A stretch of DNA of 64,000 bases, taken from JAVVUJ01 sp964582545. Its GTDB lineage: Bacteria > Bacillota > Clostridia > Peptostreptococcales > Anaerovoracaceae. How positions within the stretch are numbered: position 1 is the stretch's first letter; the number at the start of each line of letters is the position of its first letter. This document shows positions 51,401 to 60,400 of the stretch, in pieces. Position numbers and translations under genes: made by a program. The notes beneath the pieces are model-generated. The model saw nothing but the letters and a program-made list of their open reading frames with translations. It searched no databases and was not told where the DNA came from. The stretch covers positions 21,876 to 85,875 of the forward strand of contig CAZOSB010000008.1 in assembly GCA_964582545.1 (NCBI GenBank), read 5' to 3'.

Positions 51401-52588
51401 ATGAAAAGACTATTTACTTCAGAATCAGTTACAGAAGGTCATCCTGACAAAATATGCGACCAGATTTCCGATTCTATTTTAGATGCGATTATGGCGCAGG
51501 ACCCTCAGGGTAGAGTAGCGGCAGAATCCACAGTTACTACAGGATTAGCTCTTGTAGTTGGAGAGATATCCACCACATGCTACGTGGACATCCCAAGTTT
51601 GGTCAGAAGAGTTATCTGTGAAATCGGATATACAAAAGGAGAATATGGTTATGACGGAAACACCTGTGCGGTGATGACTGCCATCGATGAACAGTCGGGG
51701 GATATCGCCATGGGTGTGGACAAGGCCCTGGAATATAAGGAAGGTTCCATCAATGATGATTTCGAGACCACCGGTGCGGGGGATCAAGGAATTATGTTTG
51801 GGTTTGCCTGCAACGAAACTCCTGAATTAATGCCCATGCCTATTGCTTTGGCTCACAAGTTAGCGAAAAAGCTTACGGATGTGAGAAAGGAAGGGAAGTT
51901 GAATTATTTGAGGCCCGATGGAAAAACCCAGGTGACTGTGGAGTACGACGGGGCGAAAGTGGTTCGTGTGGATACGGTTTTGATTTCCACCCAGCATGAT
52001 CCGGACGTTACACAGGAGCAAATTAAGAAAGATTTGATCGAGCATGTTATAAAGGCAATCGTTCCTGCAGAGCTTTTAGATGCTGACACAAAATATTACG
52101 TCAATCCTACAGGTAGGTTCGTAATAGGAGGACCTCATGGAGACTCCGGTCTAACAGGTAGGAAGATTATTGTGGATACCTATGGTGGATACTCCAGACA
52201 TGGAGGCGGTGCATTTTCTGGAAAAGATCCCACAAAGGTGGATCGATCTGCAGCTTATGCCGCCAGATATGCGGCTAAGAACATCGTAGCGGCTGGTTTG
52301 GCAGACAAGTGTGAGATTGAGCTGGCATATGCTATCGGCATCGCCCACCCTGTTTCTATTTTAGTAGAAACCTTTGGCACAGGAAAAATCGATGATGATA
52401 AGCTGGCAAAGTTGGTAGAAAAGCACTTTGACTTAAGACCAGCAGCTATCATCAAAGACTTGGATTTAAGAAGACCTATCTATAGGCAAATTGCAGCATA
52501 CGGACACTTTGGAAGAACAGATCTTGACCTTCCTTGGGAAAAAACGGACAAAGCAGAAATACTTAAGAATGATGCACAAACACTGTAA
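51401..52588 (+). CDS. metK: S-adenosylmethionine synthetase
   Basis: 395 residues, normal length. GHPDKICDQISD at the N-terminus binds ATP/methionine; GAGDQGIMFG and the GGAFSGKDPTKVDRSAAY region are family signatures. Makes SAM from methionine and ATP; SAM is also the cofactor of KamA. Regulated by the S-box upstream. AAAAGGAG before ATG; followed by a terminator. Confidence 0.97.
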   Translation: MKRLFTSESVTEGHPDKICDQISDSILDAIMAQDPQGRVAAESTVTTGLALVVGEISTTCYVDIPSLVRRVICEIGYTKGEYGYDGNTCAVMTAIDEQSGDIAMGVDKALEYKEGSINDDFETTGAGDQGIMFGFACNETPELMPMPIALAHKLAKKLTDVRKEGKLNYLRPDGKTQVTVEYDGAKVVRVDTVLISTQHDPDVTQEQIKKDLIEHVIKAIVPAELLDADTKYYVNPTGRFVIGGPHGDSGLTGRKIIVDTYGGYSRHGGGAFSGKDPTKVDRSAAYAARYAAKNIVAAGLADKCEIELAYAIGIAHPVSILVETFGTGKIDDDKLAKLVEKHFDLRPAAIIKDLDLRRPIYRQIAAYGHFGRTDLDLPWEKTDKAEILKNDAQTL

Positions 52589-52617
52589 TACACGTCATAT
52601 ACTATCTTAAGAAAAAC

Positions 52618-52650
52618 AAAATCCGCTTTTGTTGACCAAAGGCGGATTTT
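52618..52650 (+). terminator. terminator after metK
   Basis: AAAATCCGCTTTTG pairs with CAAAGGCGGATTTT around TTGAC (one G-U pair). The tail is only TTTTAGT, so strength is moderate. Confidence 0.75.
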
Positions 52651-52710
52651 AGTATAATATATACATTTATAGATTATTAGATAGTTAACGTAACACAAAG
52701 AGGTGAAAGA

Positions 52711-54024
52711 ATGGGTTTGAAAGTCGCGAAATTTGGCGGAAGCTCAGTTGCAGATGCCATACAATTAAAAAAGGTGAAGGCTATTGTTGAGAGTGACCCG
52801 GAACGAAATATCGTGGTGGTGTCAGCTCCCGGTAAACGATATAACGACGATAATAAGATCACGGATTTGTTGTACCTTTGCAAGACACACCTAGAGCATA
52901 ATATAACTTATGAGCAGGTTTTTCAGGTAATTTGTGATCGATATAGAGCGATAGAATTAAATTTAGGAGTTAATGTCAACCTTGAAAAAGAGTTGGAAAT
53001 AATAAATGAAAACTTAAAGAAAGGTGCCAGCGTAGATTATATTGCCAGTAGAGGTGAATACCTCAACGCTATCATTACCGCTGCATTTCTTGGGTTTGAC
53101 TTTGTAGAAACAGCTGGTCTGATTCAGTTCGATGCAAAAGGACGATTCCTCAACGAGGAAACCAATGAGGCTTTGGCTGCAGAAATCGCAAAGCATGACA
53201 AAATTGTGTTCCCCGGATTTTATGGAAGCTACCCTGACGGAAAGATTAAGACCTTTTCCAGAGGTGGATCTGATATTACCGGTGCCTTGGTGGCAAAAGC
53301 GGCGAAAGCGGATGTTTATGAAAACTGGACGGATGTTTCAGGCTTTTTAATGGCAGATCCCAGAATTATCAAAAACCCTCGCCCCATCAGCACCATTTCC
53401 TACAAGGAATTGAGGGAGCTTTCCTACATGGGTGCATCGGTTTTACATGAGGATGCAATTTATCCGGCCAGATCGGAAGATATTCCCATCATCATAAAGA
53501 ACACCAATGAACCGGATCATCCTGGAACAGTGATTACGGCGGAGGCCAAGCTCAGCGAGGAAAATATCATTACGGGAATTGCGGGGAACAAGGATTTTAC
53601 CGTAATTGCTATCTATAAAAATATGATGAGCTCCGAGAAGGGATTTATAAAGAGAATCCTATCCATCTTAGAAGACTACGATGTTCAGGTGGAGCATTTG
53701 CCAAGCGGTATAGATACGATTTCACTGGTTATTTCCAATAAGTTGATGAATGGGCATCTGGACGATATTGTGGATGACTTTGAAAGAAAGTTACATGTGG
53801 ACAATATTGAAATCTTTAGGGATATGGCTCTCATAGCCACCGTGGGATGCGGTATGGCCAGCAGACCGGGGGTCAGTGCCACTTTGTTTACGGCGCTCTA
53901 TGAAGCTGGTGTTAATATCAGGATGATTGATCAAGGTTCCAGTGAGATGAATATCATCGTCGGTGTTGAAAACAAGGACTTCGAGAAGGCCATAAAAGCC
54001 ATATATAGCGGTTTTGTAGAATAA
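52711..54024 (+). CDS. lysC: aspartate kinase
   Basis: 437 residues. VAKFGGSSVADA at the N-terminus, the kinase core with FSRGGSDITGAL, and two ACT domains in the C-terminal third (about 300-437; NIRMIDQGSSEMNIIVGV) that bind an amino acid effector. First step of the aspartate family (lysine, threonine, methionine). It stands alone, and no riboswitch is seen upstream; feedback presumably acts through the ACT domains. The gene symbol is by family; specific isozyme not determined. Confidence 0.93.
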   Translation: MGLKVAKFGGSSVADAIQLKKVKAIVESDPERNIVVVSAPGKRYNDDNKITDLLYLCKTHLEHNITYEQVFQVICDRYRAIELNLGVNVNLEKELEIINENLKKGASVDYIASRGEYLNAIITAAFLGFDFVETAGLIQFDAKGRFLNEETNEALAAEIAKHDKIVFPGFYGSYPDGKIKTFSRGGSDITGALVAKAAKADVYENWTDVSGFLMADPRIIKNPRPISTISYKELRELSYMGASVLHEDAIYPARSEDIPIIIKNTNEPDHPGTVITAEAKLSEENIITGIAGNKDFTVIAIYKNMMSSEKGFIKRILSILEDYDVQVEHLPSGIDTISLVISNKLMNGHLDDIVDDFERKLHVDNIEIFRDMALIATVGCGMASRPGVSATLFTALYEAGVNIRMIDQGSSEMNIIVGVENKDFEKAIKAIYSGFVE

Positions 54025-54057
54025 ACTCTTAGGAATCGTATTTAATAGAACTTATTA

Positions 54058-54094
54058 AAAAAGGTACAGACCTATCGAGGGTTTGTACCTTTTG
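54058..54094. terminator. terminator between aspartate kinase and the convergent beta-propeller gene
   Basis: AAAAGGTACAGACC pairs with GGGTTTGTACCTTTT, with T-runs in both directions. Likely serves both genes. Confidence 0.78.
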
Positions 54095-54120
54095 CGTTTA
54101 TTCATTTAAAAATTCATTGT

Positions 54121-56133
54121 TTAAAAGTAGATTTGCTCTATGACCTTGTACTTTGTATAATCCAACACGGTGATTTTATCATGTGTCAGGAAGTATAACT
54201 TTTTATCGATGTAGCAGAAACGGTTTTCATAGCTATAATCTGTCTTGTTCAAGTCTGCCATGGTGATAAATCCTTTCTGTGGATCCACCTGAACTACGGT
54301 TCCCCCAGTAAAGATTTTTCTGTCTTGGGATACCCCGTTTTCATCAAAAAGAGGTGTATTTCTTTCTAAAGGAAATGCAAAGATTCCTTTTTCTGCATCC
54401 ACCATGATGCTTCGAGGGTTATGACTGGCTTCGCTCCATGTTTCTCGATATACTTTTGAGTGTACTTCCTTGGGGTGATATTTATCGGAGATGTCAAACA
54501 GGCTCAGCTTAAAGCCTACATCTCTGACTTGACCGGAGGGAACAAAACCACCCTTGCCGTCTTCAATATAAAACTCTTCTGTTTGTCGCCCAAAACCGAT
54601 TAGATATTTGTTTCCCATAGGGTGCAAGTATTGACTAAAACCAGGGATTTTCAGCTCTCCCGTCTTAACTGGTTTTTTCGGATCAGAAAGGTTTATTATG
54701 AAGAGGGGATCCACCTGACGGAAGGTAACCATGTATCCGACATCCCCCATAAACCTTACTGAGTAAATGGATTCACCCACTGCAAGACCTGAAATCTCAC
54801 CGACCAATTTCATAGAGTTTCTGTCTATGACCGCAATACCGTTGCCTCCCATAGAATCACCTGTGGCAATGCGAAAATAACCCTTGTACTCATCCATAGA
54901 ATACTGATTGAGAACTTGACCGTTTATAGTGCAAGCATTAACAAACTCCAAAGTTGTTTCATTGACAGCAAATCTAAAAATTTCCGTCTGTGTTTGACTA
55001 TAATCCCTATAATTTGGTTTAATCACATAAAGGGATTCTGGGCTCATGTAGATCGTTTGACCTGAACCCAAGTAAGCTTGAGGGATACAAGGATCGCTTT
55101 TCGTTACATCGATAGCACCGGTAAGCATGTACTGTGAGTCCCGGCTATTGGGGAAGTATTGAATGTTTTTAATCGGTAGGGTGAGTGTCTCATTTGACAG
55201 TAATGTATCCTTATAGGTGGGTAAAATTTGAGCACTTTCTACCTTATCGTAAGGAACGGGTCCGATCCACTTATTTGTCACAAAATACAACGTATCACCC
55301 ATCAACCTCGTTGCTATGCTGTCCCCCTCAATTTCAATGACTCTTTCCTGTTTTGGGTGAGACCTGTCTGCCACATTGTAAATGGCGAAAGTGGTATAGT
55401 TTTTTCCCCCATGATAGGGATAAATATCTGGAATAACTTTGTTGGATAGAGAAACATCTTGAGAAAGCGGCATGATCCTAGAATCAATTCGGGTTCCTAT
55501 TAAAATTAGTTTATCATTGACGATATACATCTCTCGGTATGTCATATTGGTTTGATTTGATAGATTTAAGGAACTGATTATTTTCGTGCTATCCTTTGTA
55601 TCCACTATCCGCAAGGTGTTGTTGGACACGTAGTAAATGTAACGACCATCTGTCTTCAGCACATCGGATTCATCAATGCCCTTTACTTGGGAATTTGTTT
55701 CAGAGTAAGTTTTACTTTCCCCCAAGCTTATATCTTTTAGCTCTGATGTGGTGGAATTAATAAGATCGGAAGAGGGGGTGGTGCTATTGTTAAAAACATC
55801 ACCTTTGTACATAAATTCTCGATTACTTGAGGATTCGTAGTATTGAGGACTTAGCAAAAGACCCATTTCATTAAAGGCACTCAATAAATCCTCATAGTTT
55901 TTCATTGATACAATTTTATTGTTTGCAAAAAGTTGATTCTTTTCAATTTTATCCAACGGGATTTGTTCTACTTTTTTCCCTTTCTCAAGAATGGTTAAAA
56001 TTCCACTTTCTCCTATCTGCCATCGATCTTCAGGGGCATAATTGGTCATAATTCCGTAGGAGACGGAGCTAATGGAGAATAGTGCCGTGGATAATATCAA
56101 TACAGTTTTTGTGACTAAAGATTTTGGAAACAT
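54121..56133 (-). CDS. secreted or membrane-anchored beta-propeller domain protein
   Basis: 670 residues with an N-terminal hydrophobic segment (about 8-28) that can act as a signal or anchor. Over the rest, repeated blade-like units (for example VKGIDESDVLKTDGRYIYYVSNN, DPLFIINLSDPKKPV and SLFDISDKYHPKEV) match the Beta_propel family of extracellular proteins found in clostridia and archaea. Function of the family is unknown; such propellers usually bind partners at the cell surface. GGGAGG before ATG on the minus strand. Confidence 0.88.
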   Translation of the reverse strand: MFPKSLVTKTVLILSTALFSISSVSYGIMTNYAPEDRWQIGESGILTILEKGKKVEQIPLDKIEKNQLFANNKIVSMKNYEDLLSAFNEMGLLLSPQYYESSSNREFMYKGDVFNNSTTPSSDLINSTTSELKDISLGESKTYSETNSQVKGIDESDVLKTDGRYIYYVSNNTLRIVDTKDSTKIISSLNLSNQTNMTYREMYIVNDKLILIGTRIDSRIMPLSQDVSLSNKVIPDIYPYHGGKNYTTFAIYNVADRSHPKQERVIEIEGDSIATRLMGDTLYFVTNKWIGPVPYDKVESAQILPTYKDTLLSNETLTLPIKNIQYFPNSRDSQYMLTGAIDVTKSDPCIPQAYLGSGQTIYMSPESLYVIKPNYRDYSQTQTEIFRFAVNETTLEFVNACTINGQVLNQYSMDEYKGYFRIATGDSMGGNGIAVIDRNSMKLVGEISGLAVGESIYSVRFMGDVGYMVTFRQVDPLFIINLSDPKKPVKTGELKIPGFSQYLHPMGNKYLIGFGRQTEEFYIEDGKGGFVPSGQVRDVGFKLSLFDISDKYHPKEVHSKVYRETWSEASHNPRSIMVDAEKGIFAFPLERNTPLFDENGVSQDRKIFTGGTVVQVDPQKGFITMADLNKTDYSYENRFCYIDKKLYFLTHDKITVLDYTKYKVIEQIYF

Positions 56134-56394
56134 GGATATACCTCCCTATTGTTCTTATTAGGAATTGGTTCTATGTTGATATGACTGAGGAAAAGAAGGA
56201 AATGTTCCTCCATATCTACATGGATTAATTTATTTTTACATAAGTTTTTTATGTTAATCTTGATTTTCCTGTGCTATAATGTTAAGGCTAATGAATTTAA
56301 GGCTATAATAAGAATAGATTGTAAAGCTGTGCAAAGGAATCCTCAAAGGACGGGGCTGCATGGCCGATTATAGCGAAGGAAGGAAACCGAGTAT

Positions 56395-59151
56395 ATGGGT
56401 CTTTTAGAAAAAATATTTGGAGATTTGAATGTAAAGGAAGTTAAAAAGGTTGAAAAAATTGCCGATCAAATAGAACTTTTAGACGAAAAAATGCAGGCGC
56501 TATCAGATGAAGAGTTAAAGGCAAAAACCAAGGAATTTAAACAAAGAGTTCAGACGGGAGAAACCTTGGACGATATCATGGTGGAGGCTTTTGCTGTTTG
56601 CCGAGAGGCATCCTGGAGAAGCTTGGGTATGAAACACTTTAAGGTGCAGCTAATCGGGGGAATCGTGCTCCATCAGGGCAGAATTTCCGAGATGAAAACC
56701 GGAGAAGGTAAAACTCTGGTGGCAACCCTGGCGGCATATCTCAATGCCTTAGAGGGCAAAGGTGTCCATGTGGTCACCGTCAACGATTATTTGGCCAAAC
56801 GTGACATGGAGTGGATGGGAAAACTTTATACCTTTTTAGGTCTTACGGTGGGATGCGTCATACACGGAATTTCTCCCGAAGACCGAAAAGCTTCTTATGA
56901 TGCAGATATTACGTATGGAACCAACAACGAATTTGGATTCGATTATCTGAGAGATAATATGATTATCTATAAAGAAGACATGACTCAAAGACCTTTAAAC
57001 TTTGCTATCGTGGACGAAGTAGACAGCATCCTCATCGATGAGGCACGAACTCCGCTGATCATTTCGGGACAGGGCGAAAAATCTACCGATCTGTATGGCA
57101 TAGCGGATAAGTTTATAAAAAAATTCAGAGTAGAAGAAGACTTCACTATGGAGGAAAAGGATAAAACTGTTTCTCTGACGGAAGAGGGCGTGGCAAAATG
57201 TGAAGAACACTTTAAGATAGAGAATTTCTCGGATCCGGAAAATATGGAAATCAATCACCACGTGATGCAAGCTTTAAAAGCTAATAATCTTATGAAAAGG
57301 GACGTGGACTATATCGTAAAAGACGGTGAAATCGTCATTGTAGATGAGTTTACGGGAAGGTTGATGTTCGGTAGGCGATATAGCGATGGACTGCATCAGG
57401 CCATCGAAGCAAAAGAGGGGATGAATGTTAGGCAGGAATCCAAAACCTTAGCGACCATCACATTGCAGAATTATTTCAGAATGTATAATAAACTGGCAGG
57501 GATGACCGGAACGGCCAGAACGGAAGAACAGGAATTTAGGGATATTTACAACATGGATGTGGTGGAAATTCCCACCAATAAGCCCATTGCCAGAATCGAC
57601 CATGAAGATTCCATCTATGCTACAGAAAAAGGGAAATTTTCTGCAATCGCAGACCAAATTCAGGAATGTCATCAGGTGGGGCAACCGGTATTGGTTGGTA
57701 CCATCTCCATAGAAAGATCGGAAATCATCAGCGATATATTAAAGCGAAGAGGCATCAAGCATAAGGTGCTCAACGCAAAACAGCATGAAAAGGAAGCGGA
57801 AATTGTAGCAGAAGCAGGTAGGCTTAACTCTGTAACCATTGCTACCAACATGGCCGGTCGTGGAACGGATATTATCTTAGGGGGCAATCCCGACTTTGAG
57901 GCAAAGCAGGAAATGAGAAAACAGGGGTTTGATGAAAATGCCATTTCTTACGCCGCCAGCTTTATTCCCTTGGAGGATCCCGAGTTAATAAAAGCCAGAG
58001 AGCTTTATAACGCTCTTCTTCAAAGGTTTAAGGATGAGAGAGCAGATGAGCAGAAGAAAGTCATCGAATTGGGTGGACTCCATATCATCGGTACGGAGCG
58101 CCATGAATCCAGACGTATAGACAATCAGCTGCGAGGGCGTGCAGGACGTCAGGGTGACCCCGGTTCTACTCAGTTTTTCATTTCTTTAGAGGATGAATTG
58201 ATGCGTCTCTTTGGAGGAGATAGAATCCAAGGAATCGTGGGCAAATTGGGCCTAAAAGAAGATGAGCCCATCGAGGCGGGGCTTTTGACCAAATCCATTG
58301 AAAATGCTCAAAAACGGGTGGAGGGTAGAAACTTTTCCATTCGAAAATACGTTTTGCAATATGACGACGTAATGAACAAACAGAGAGAGATCATCTACAA
58401 GGAAAGACGTAGCGTGTTAGAAGGGGAAGACTTGAGATCCCACGTTTTAGGCATGGCTAATGAGTTGATTGATGAGTGTGTAGATCCTGTGGTGGTAGGC
58501 TCTAAATATGCAGAAGAATGGGATCTGGAAGGTTTGGAGAATGACCTCAGGAGGATTTGTACAAAGTTTAAGGGCTTAGAGTATGGGAAAAATGATGTGG
58601 AAGACCTCACGGCAGAAAAGCTGAGGGAGGATATCTACGAGTCCTTCGAAGAAGCCTATAAAGAAAAGGAAGTGGAAATCGGTGAGGAAAGAATGCGTGA
58701 AATTGAGCGTATGATTTTAATCCGAGTAGTAGATAACAAGTGGATGGATCACATAGATGGTATGGACCAACTAAGGCACGGAATCGGGTTGCGTGCCTTA
58801 GGGCAACAAGATCCTGCCATGGCCTACTCCGCTGAAGGGTTTGATATGTTTGAGTTGATGATCAAATCCATCAAGGAAGATACAGTAAAGTTTTGCTTCA
58901 ATGCCACCATTCAAACCAATACTCAGCGTAAAAAGGTGATTGGCGATGGAAATGAGGTCAAGGCTGATTTTGGGGGTCTGGGAGCATCTTCATCCAATGA
59001 GGAGGTACCGGCGGCAGTGAAGGTCCCTGAAAGGGAGCGCAAGCAGGAAACTGTGGTCAGAAGCGGGGAAAAGGTTGGTCGAAACGATTCTTGTCCCTGT
59101 GGTTCTGGCAAGAAATACAAGAATTGTTGTGGAGCCAGCAAAGGTGAATAG
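56395..59151 (+). CDS. secA: preprotein translocase ATPase SecA
   Basis: 918 residues. Walker A MKTGEGKTLVATL, DEVDSILIDEARTPLIISG as the DEAD-type Walker B region, and the C-terminal zinc-binding SEC-C motif CPCGSGKKYKNCCG. Drives secretion through SecYEG at the membrane. GAAGGAAGG before ATG. Located 82 bases before prfB, a common arrangement in Firmicutes. Confidence 0.97.
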   Translation: MGLLEKIFGDLNVKEVKKVEKIADQIELLDEKMQALSDEELKAKTKEFKQRVQTGETLDDIMVEAFAVCREASWRSLGMKHFKVQLIGGIVLHQGRISEMKTGEGKTLVATLAAYLNALEGKGVHVVTVNDYLAKRDMEWMGKLYTFLGLTVGCVIHGISPEDRKASYDADITYGTNNEFGFDYLRDNMIIYKEDMTQRPLNFAIVDEVDSILIDEARTPLIISGQGEKSTDLYGIADKFIKKFRVEEDFTMEEKDKTVSLTEEGVAKCEEHFKIENFSDPENMEINHHVMQALKANNLMKRDVDYIVKDGEIVIVDEFTGRLMFGRRYSDGLHQAIEAKEGMNVRQESKTLATITLQNYFRMYNKLAGMTGTARTEEQEFRDIYNMDVVEIPTNKPIARIDHEDSIYATEKGKFSAIADQIQECHQVGQPVLVGTISIERSEIISDILKRRGIKHKVLNAKQHEKEAEIVAEAGRLNSVTIATNMAGRGTDIILGGNPDFEAKQEMRKQGFDENAISYAASFIPLEDPELIKARELYNALLQRFKDERADEQKKVIELGGLHIIGTERHESRRIDNQLRGRAGRQGDPGSTQFFISLEDELMRLFGGDRIQGIVGKLGLKEDEPIEAGLLTKSIENAQKRVEGRNFSIRKYVLQYDDVMNKQREIIYKERRSVLEGEDLRSHVLGMANELIDECVDPVVVGSKYAEEWDLEGLENDLRRICTKFKGLEYGKNDVEDLTAEKLREDIYESFEEAYKEKEVEIGEERMREIERMILIRVVDNKWMDHIDGMDQLRHGIGLRALGQQDPAMAYSAEGFDMFELMIKSIKEDTVKFCFNATIQTNTQRKKVIGDGNEVKADFGGLGASSSNEEVPAAVKVPERERKQETVVRSGEKVGRNDSCPCGSGKKYKNCCGASKGE

Positions 59152-59233
59152 AGCAAAAGATTCAATAAAGACTTATAAAATGAATTCATCATTCTGCATA
59201 GTGATGTTGCATTAAAAAAATGGGGGAAATAAA

Positions 59234-60335
59234 ATGATAGAATTAGATCAAATTAAATTTGAGTTACCGGAGGCAAAGAGGGCTTTGAAGGAATTAGGAG
59301 ACTCTCTTTGACTTAGCTCAAATTAACAGTCGGCTGGAGGAGATCTCTAAGGTTACAGAAAAAGAGGATTTCTGGGACGATCATAGACAGGCACAAAACT
59401 TACTCAAAGAGAAAAAAAGCTTAGAGCTAAAATTACAGGAATACAATCAGTTGGTAAGAGAGATTGAAGATGTTGAGGTGTTGATTGATTTAGCACTGGA
59501 GGAAGGTGATTCCTCTGTAATAAAGGAAATTCAATCTTCTTATGATGCTTATAAAAAGGATCTGGAACAGATCACCATAAAGACGCTTTTGGATGGAGAA
59601 TATGACAAGAATAACGCCATTTTATCCATCCATGCAGGATCGGGCGGTACGGATGCTCAGGATTGGGCAGAGATACTTTTGAGAATGTACACTCGCTGGT
59701 CTACGGCAAAATCCTATAAGATTAAGATATTAGATTATCAAAATGATGATGAAGGCGGTATAAAGAATGCCACCTTGCTTGTAGAAGGAGAATATGCCTA
59801 CGGTTACCTGAAAAATGAGAAGGGTGTTCACAGGGTGGTACGTATTTCGCCCTTTGATACCACAGGTAGGCGTCATACTTCCTTCGCTTCTGTGGATGTA
59901 ATGCCGGAGATGACCGATGATATTACTGTACAGATCAATCAAGACGATCTGAGAATCGATACGTTCCGCTCCAGCGGTGCCGGGGGGCAGCACGTTAACA
60001 AGACGGACTCGGCCATACGCATCACCCATTTGCCCACCAACATTGTAGTTTCCTGCCAAAATGAAAGATCTCAGCACCAAAACAAAGAAGTAGCGATGAA
60101 AGTTTTGGCTTCTAAGCTTTTGGAACTGGCCAAGCAGGAGCATAAGGCTACTTTGGATGAGCTGGCTGGGGATTACAGCCAAATTACTTGGGGTAGTCAG
60201 ATTCGCTCCTATGTATTTCATCCCTATAATCTGGTCAAGGATCATCGAACCAATGCGGAAATGGGCAATATCCATGCAGTTATGGACGGGGATTTAGATT
60301 ATTTCATCAATGAAAAGTTAAAAACTAGAGATTAA
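59234..60335 (+). CDS. prfB: peptide chain release factor 2 with programmed +1 frameshift
   Basis: Release factor 2, which reads UAA and UGA. The start at 59234 opens a 25-codon frame ending at TGA (59309-59311). The slip sequence CTT-TGA-C and an upstream AGGAG (59296-59300) allow the ribosome to shift +1 and continue with GAC at 59310, giving 366 residues in all. GGQ is present in SGAGGQHVNKT and the anticodon-mimic SPF in ISPFDTTG. The frameshift is the classical autoregulation of RF2 and not an assembly error. It also matters here because RF2 competes with Sec insertion at UGA. Confidence 0.96.
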
Positions 60336-60400
60336 ATATCATAGATAAAATTCAAGTGAAAACAAAAGAAAAAGCACAAGAAAAATGCAAGGAAGGTACC

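Noticed and set aside
59309..59311. Frameshift or sequencing error in prfB
   Set aside because: The CTT-TGA-C slip site with an upstream Shine-Dalgarno-like AGGAG is the classical RF2 programmed frameshift.
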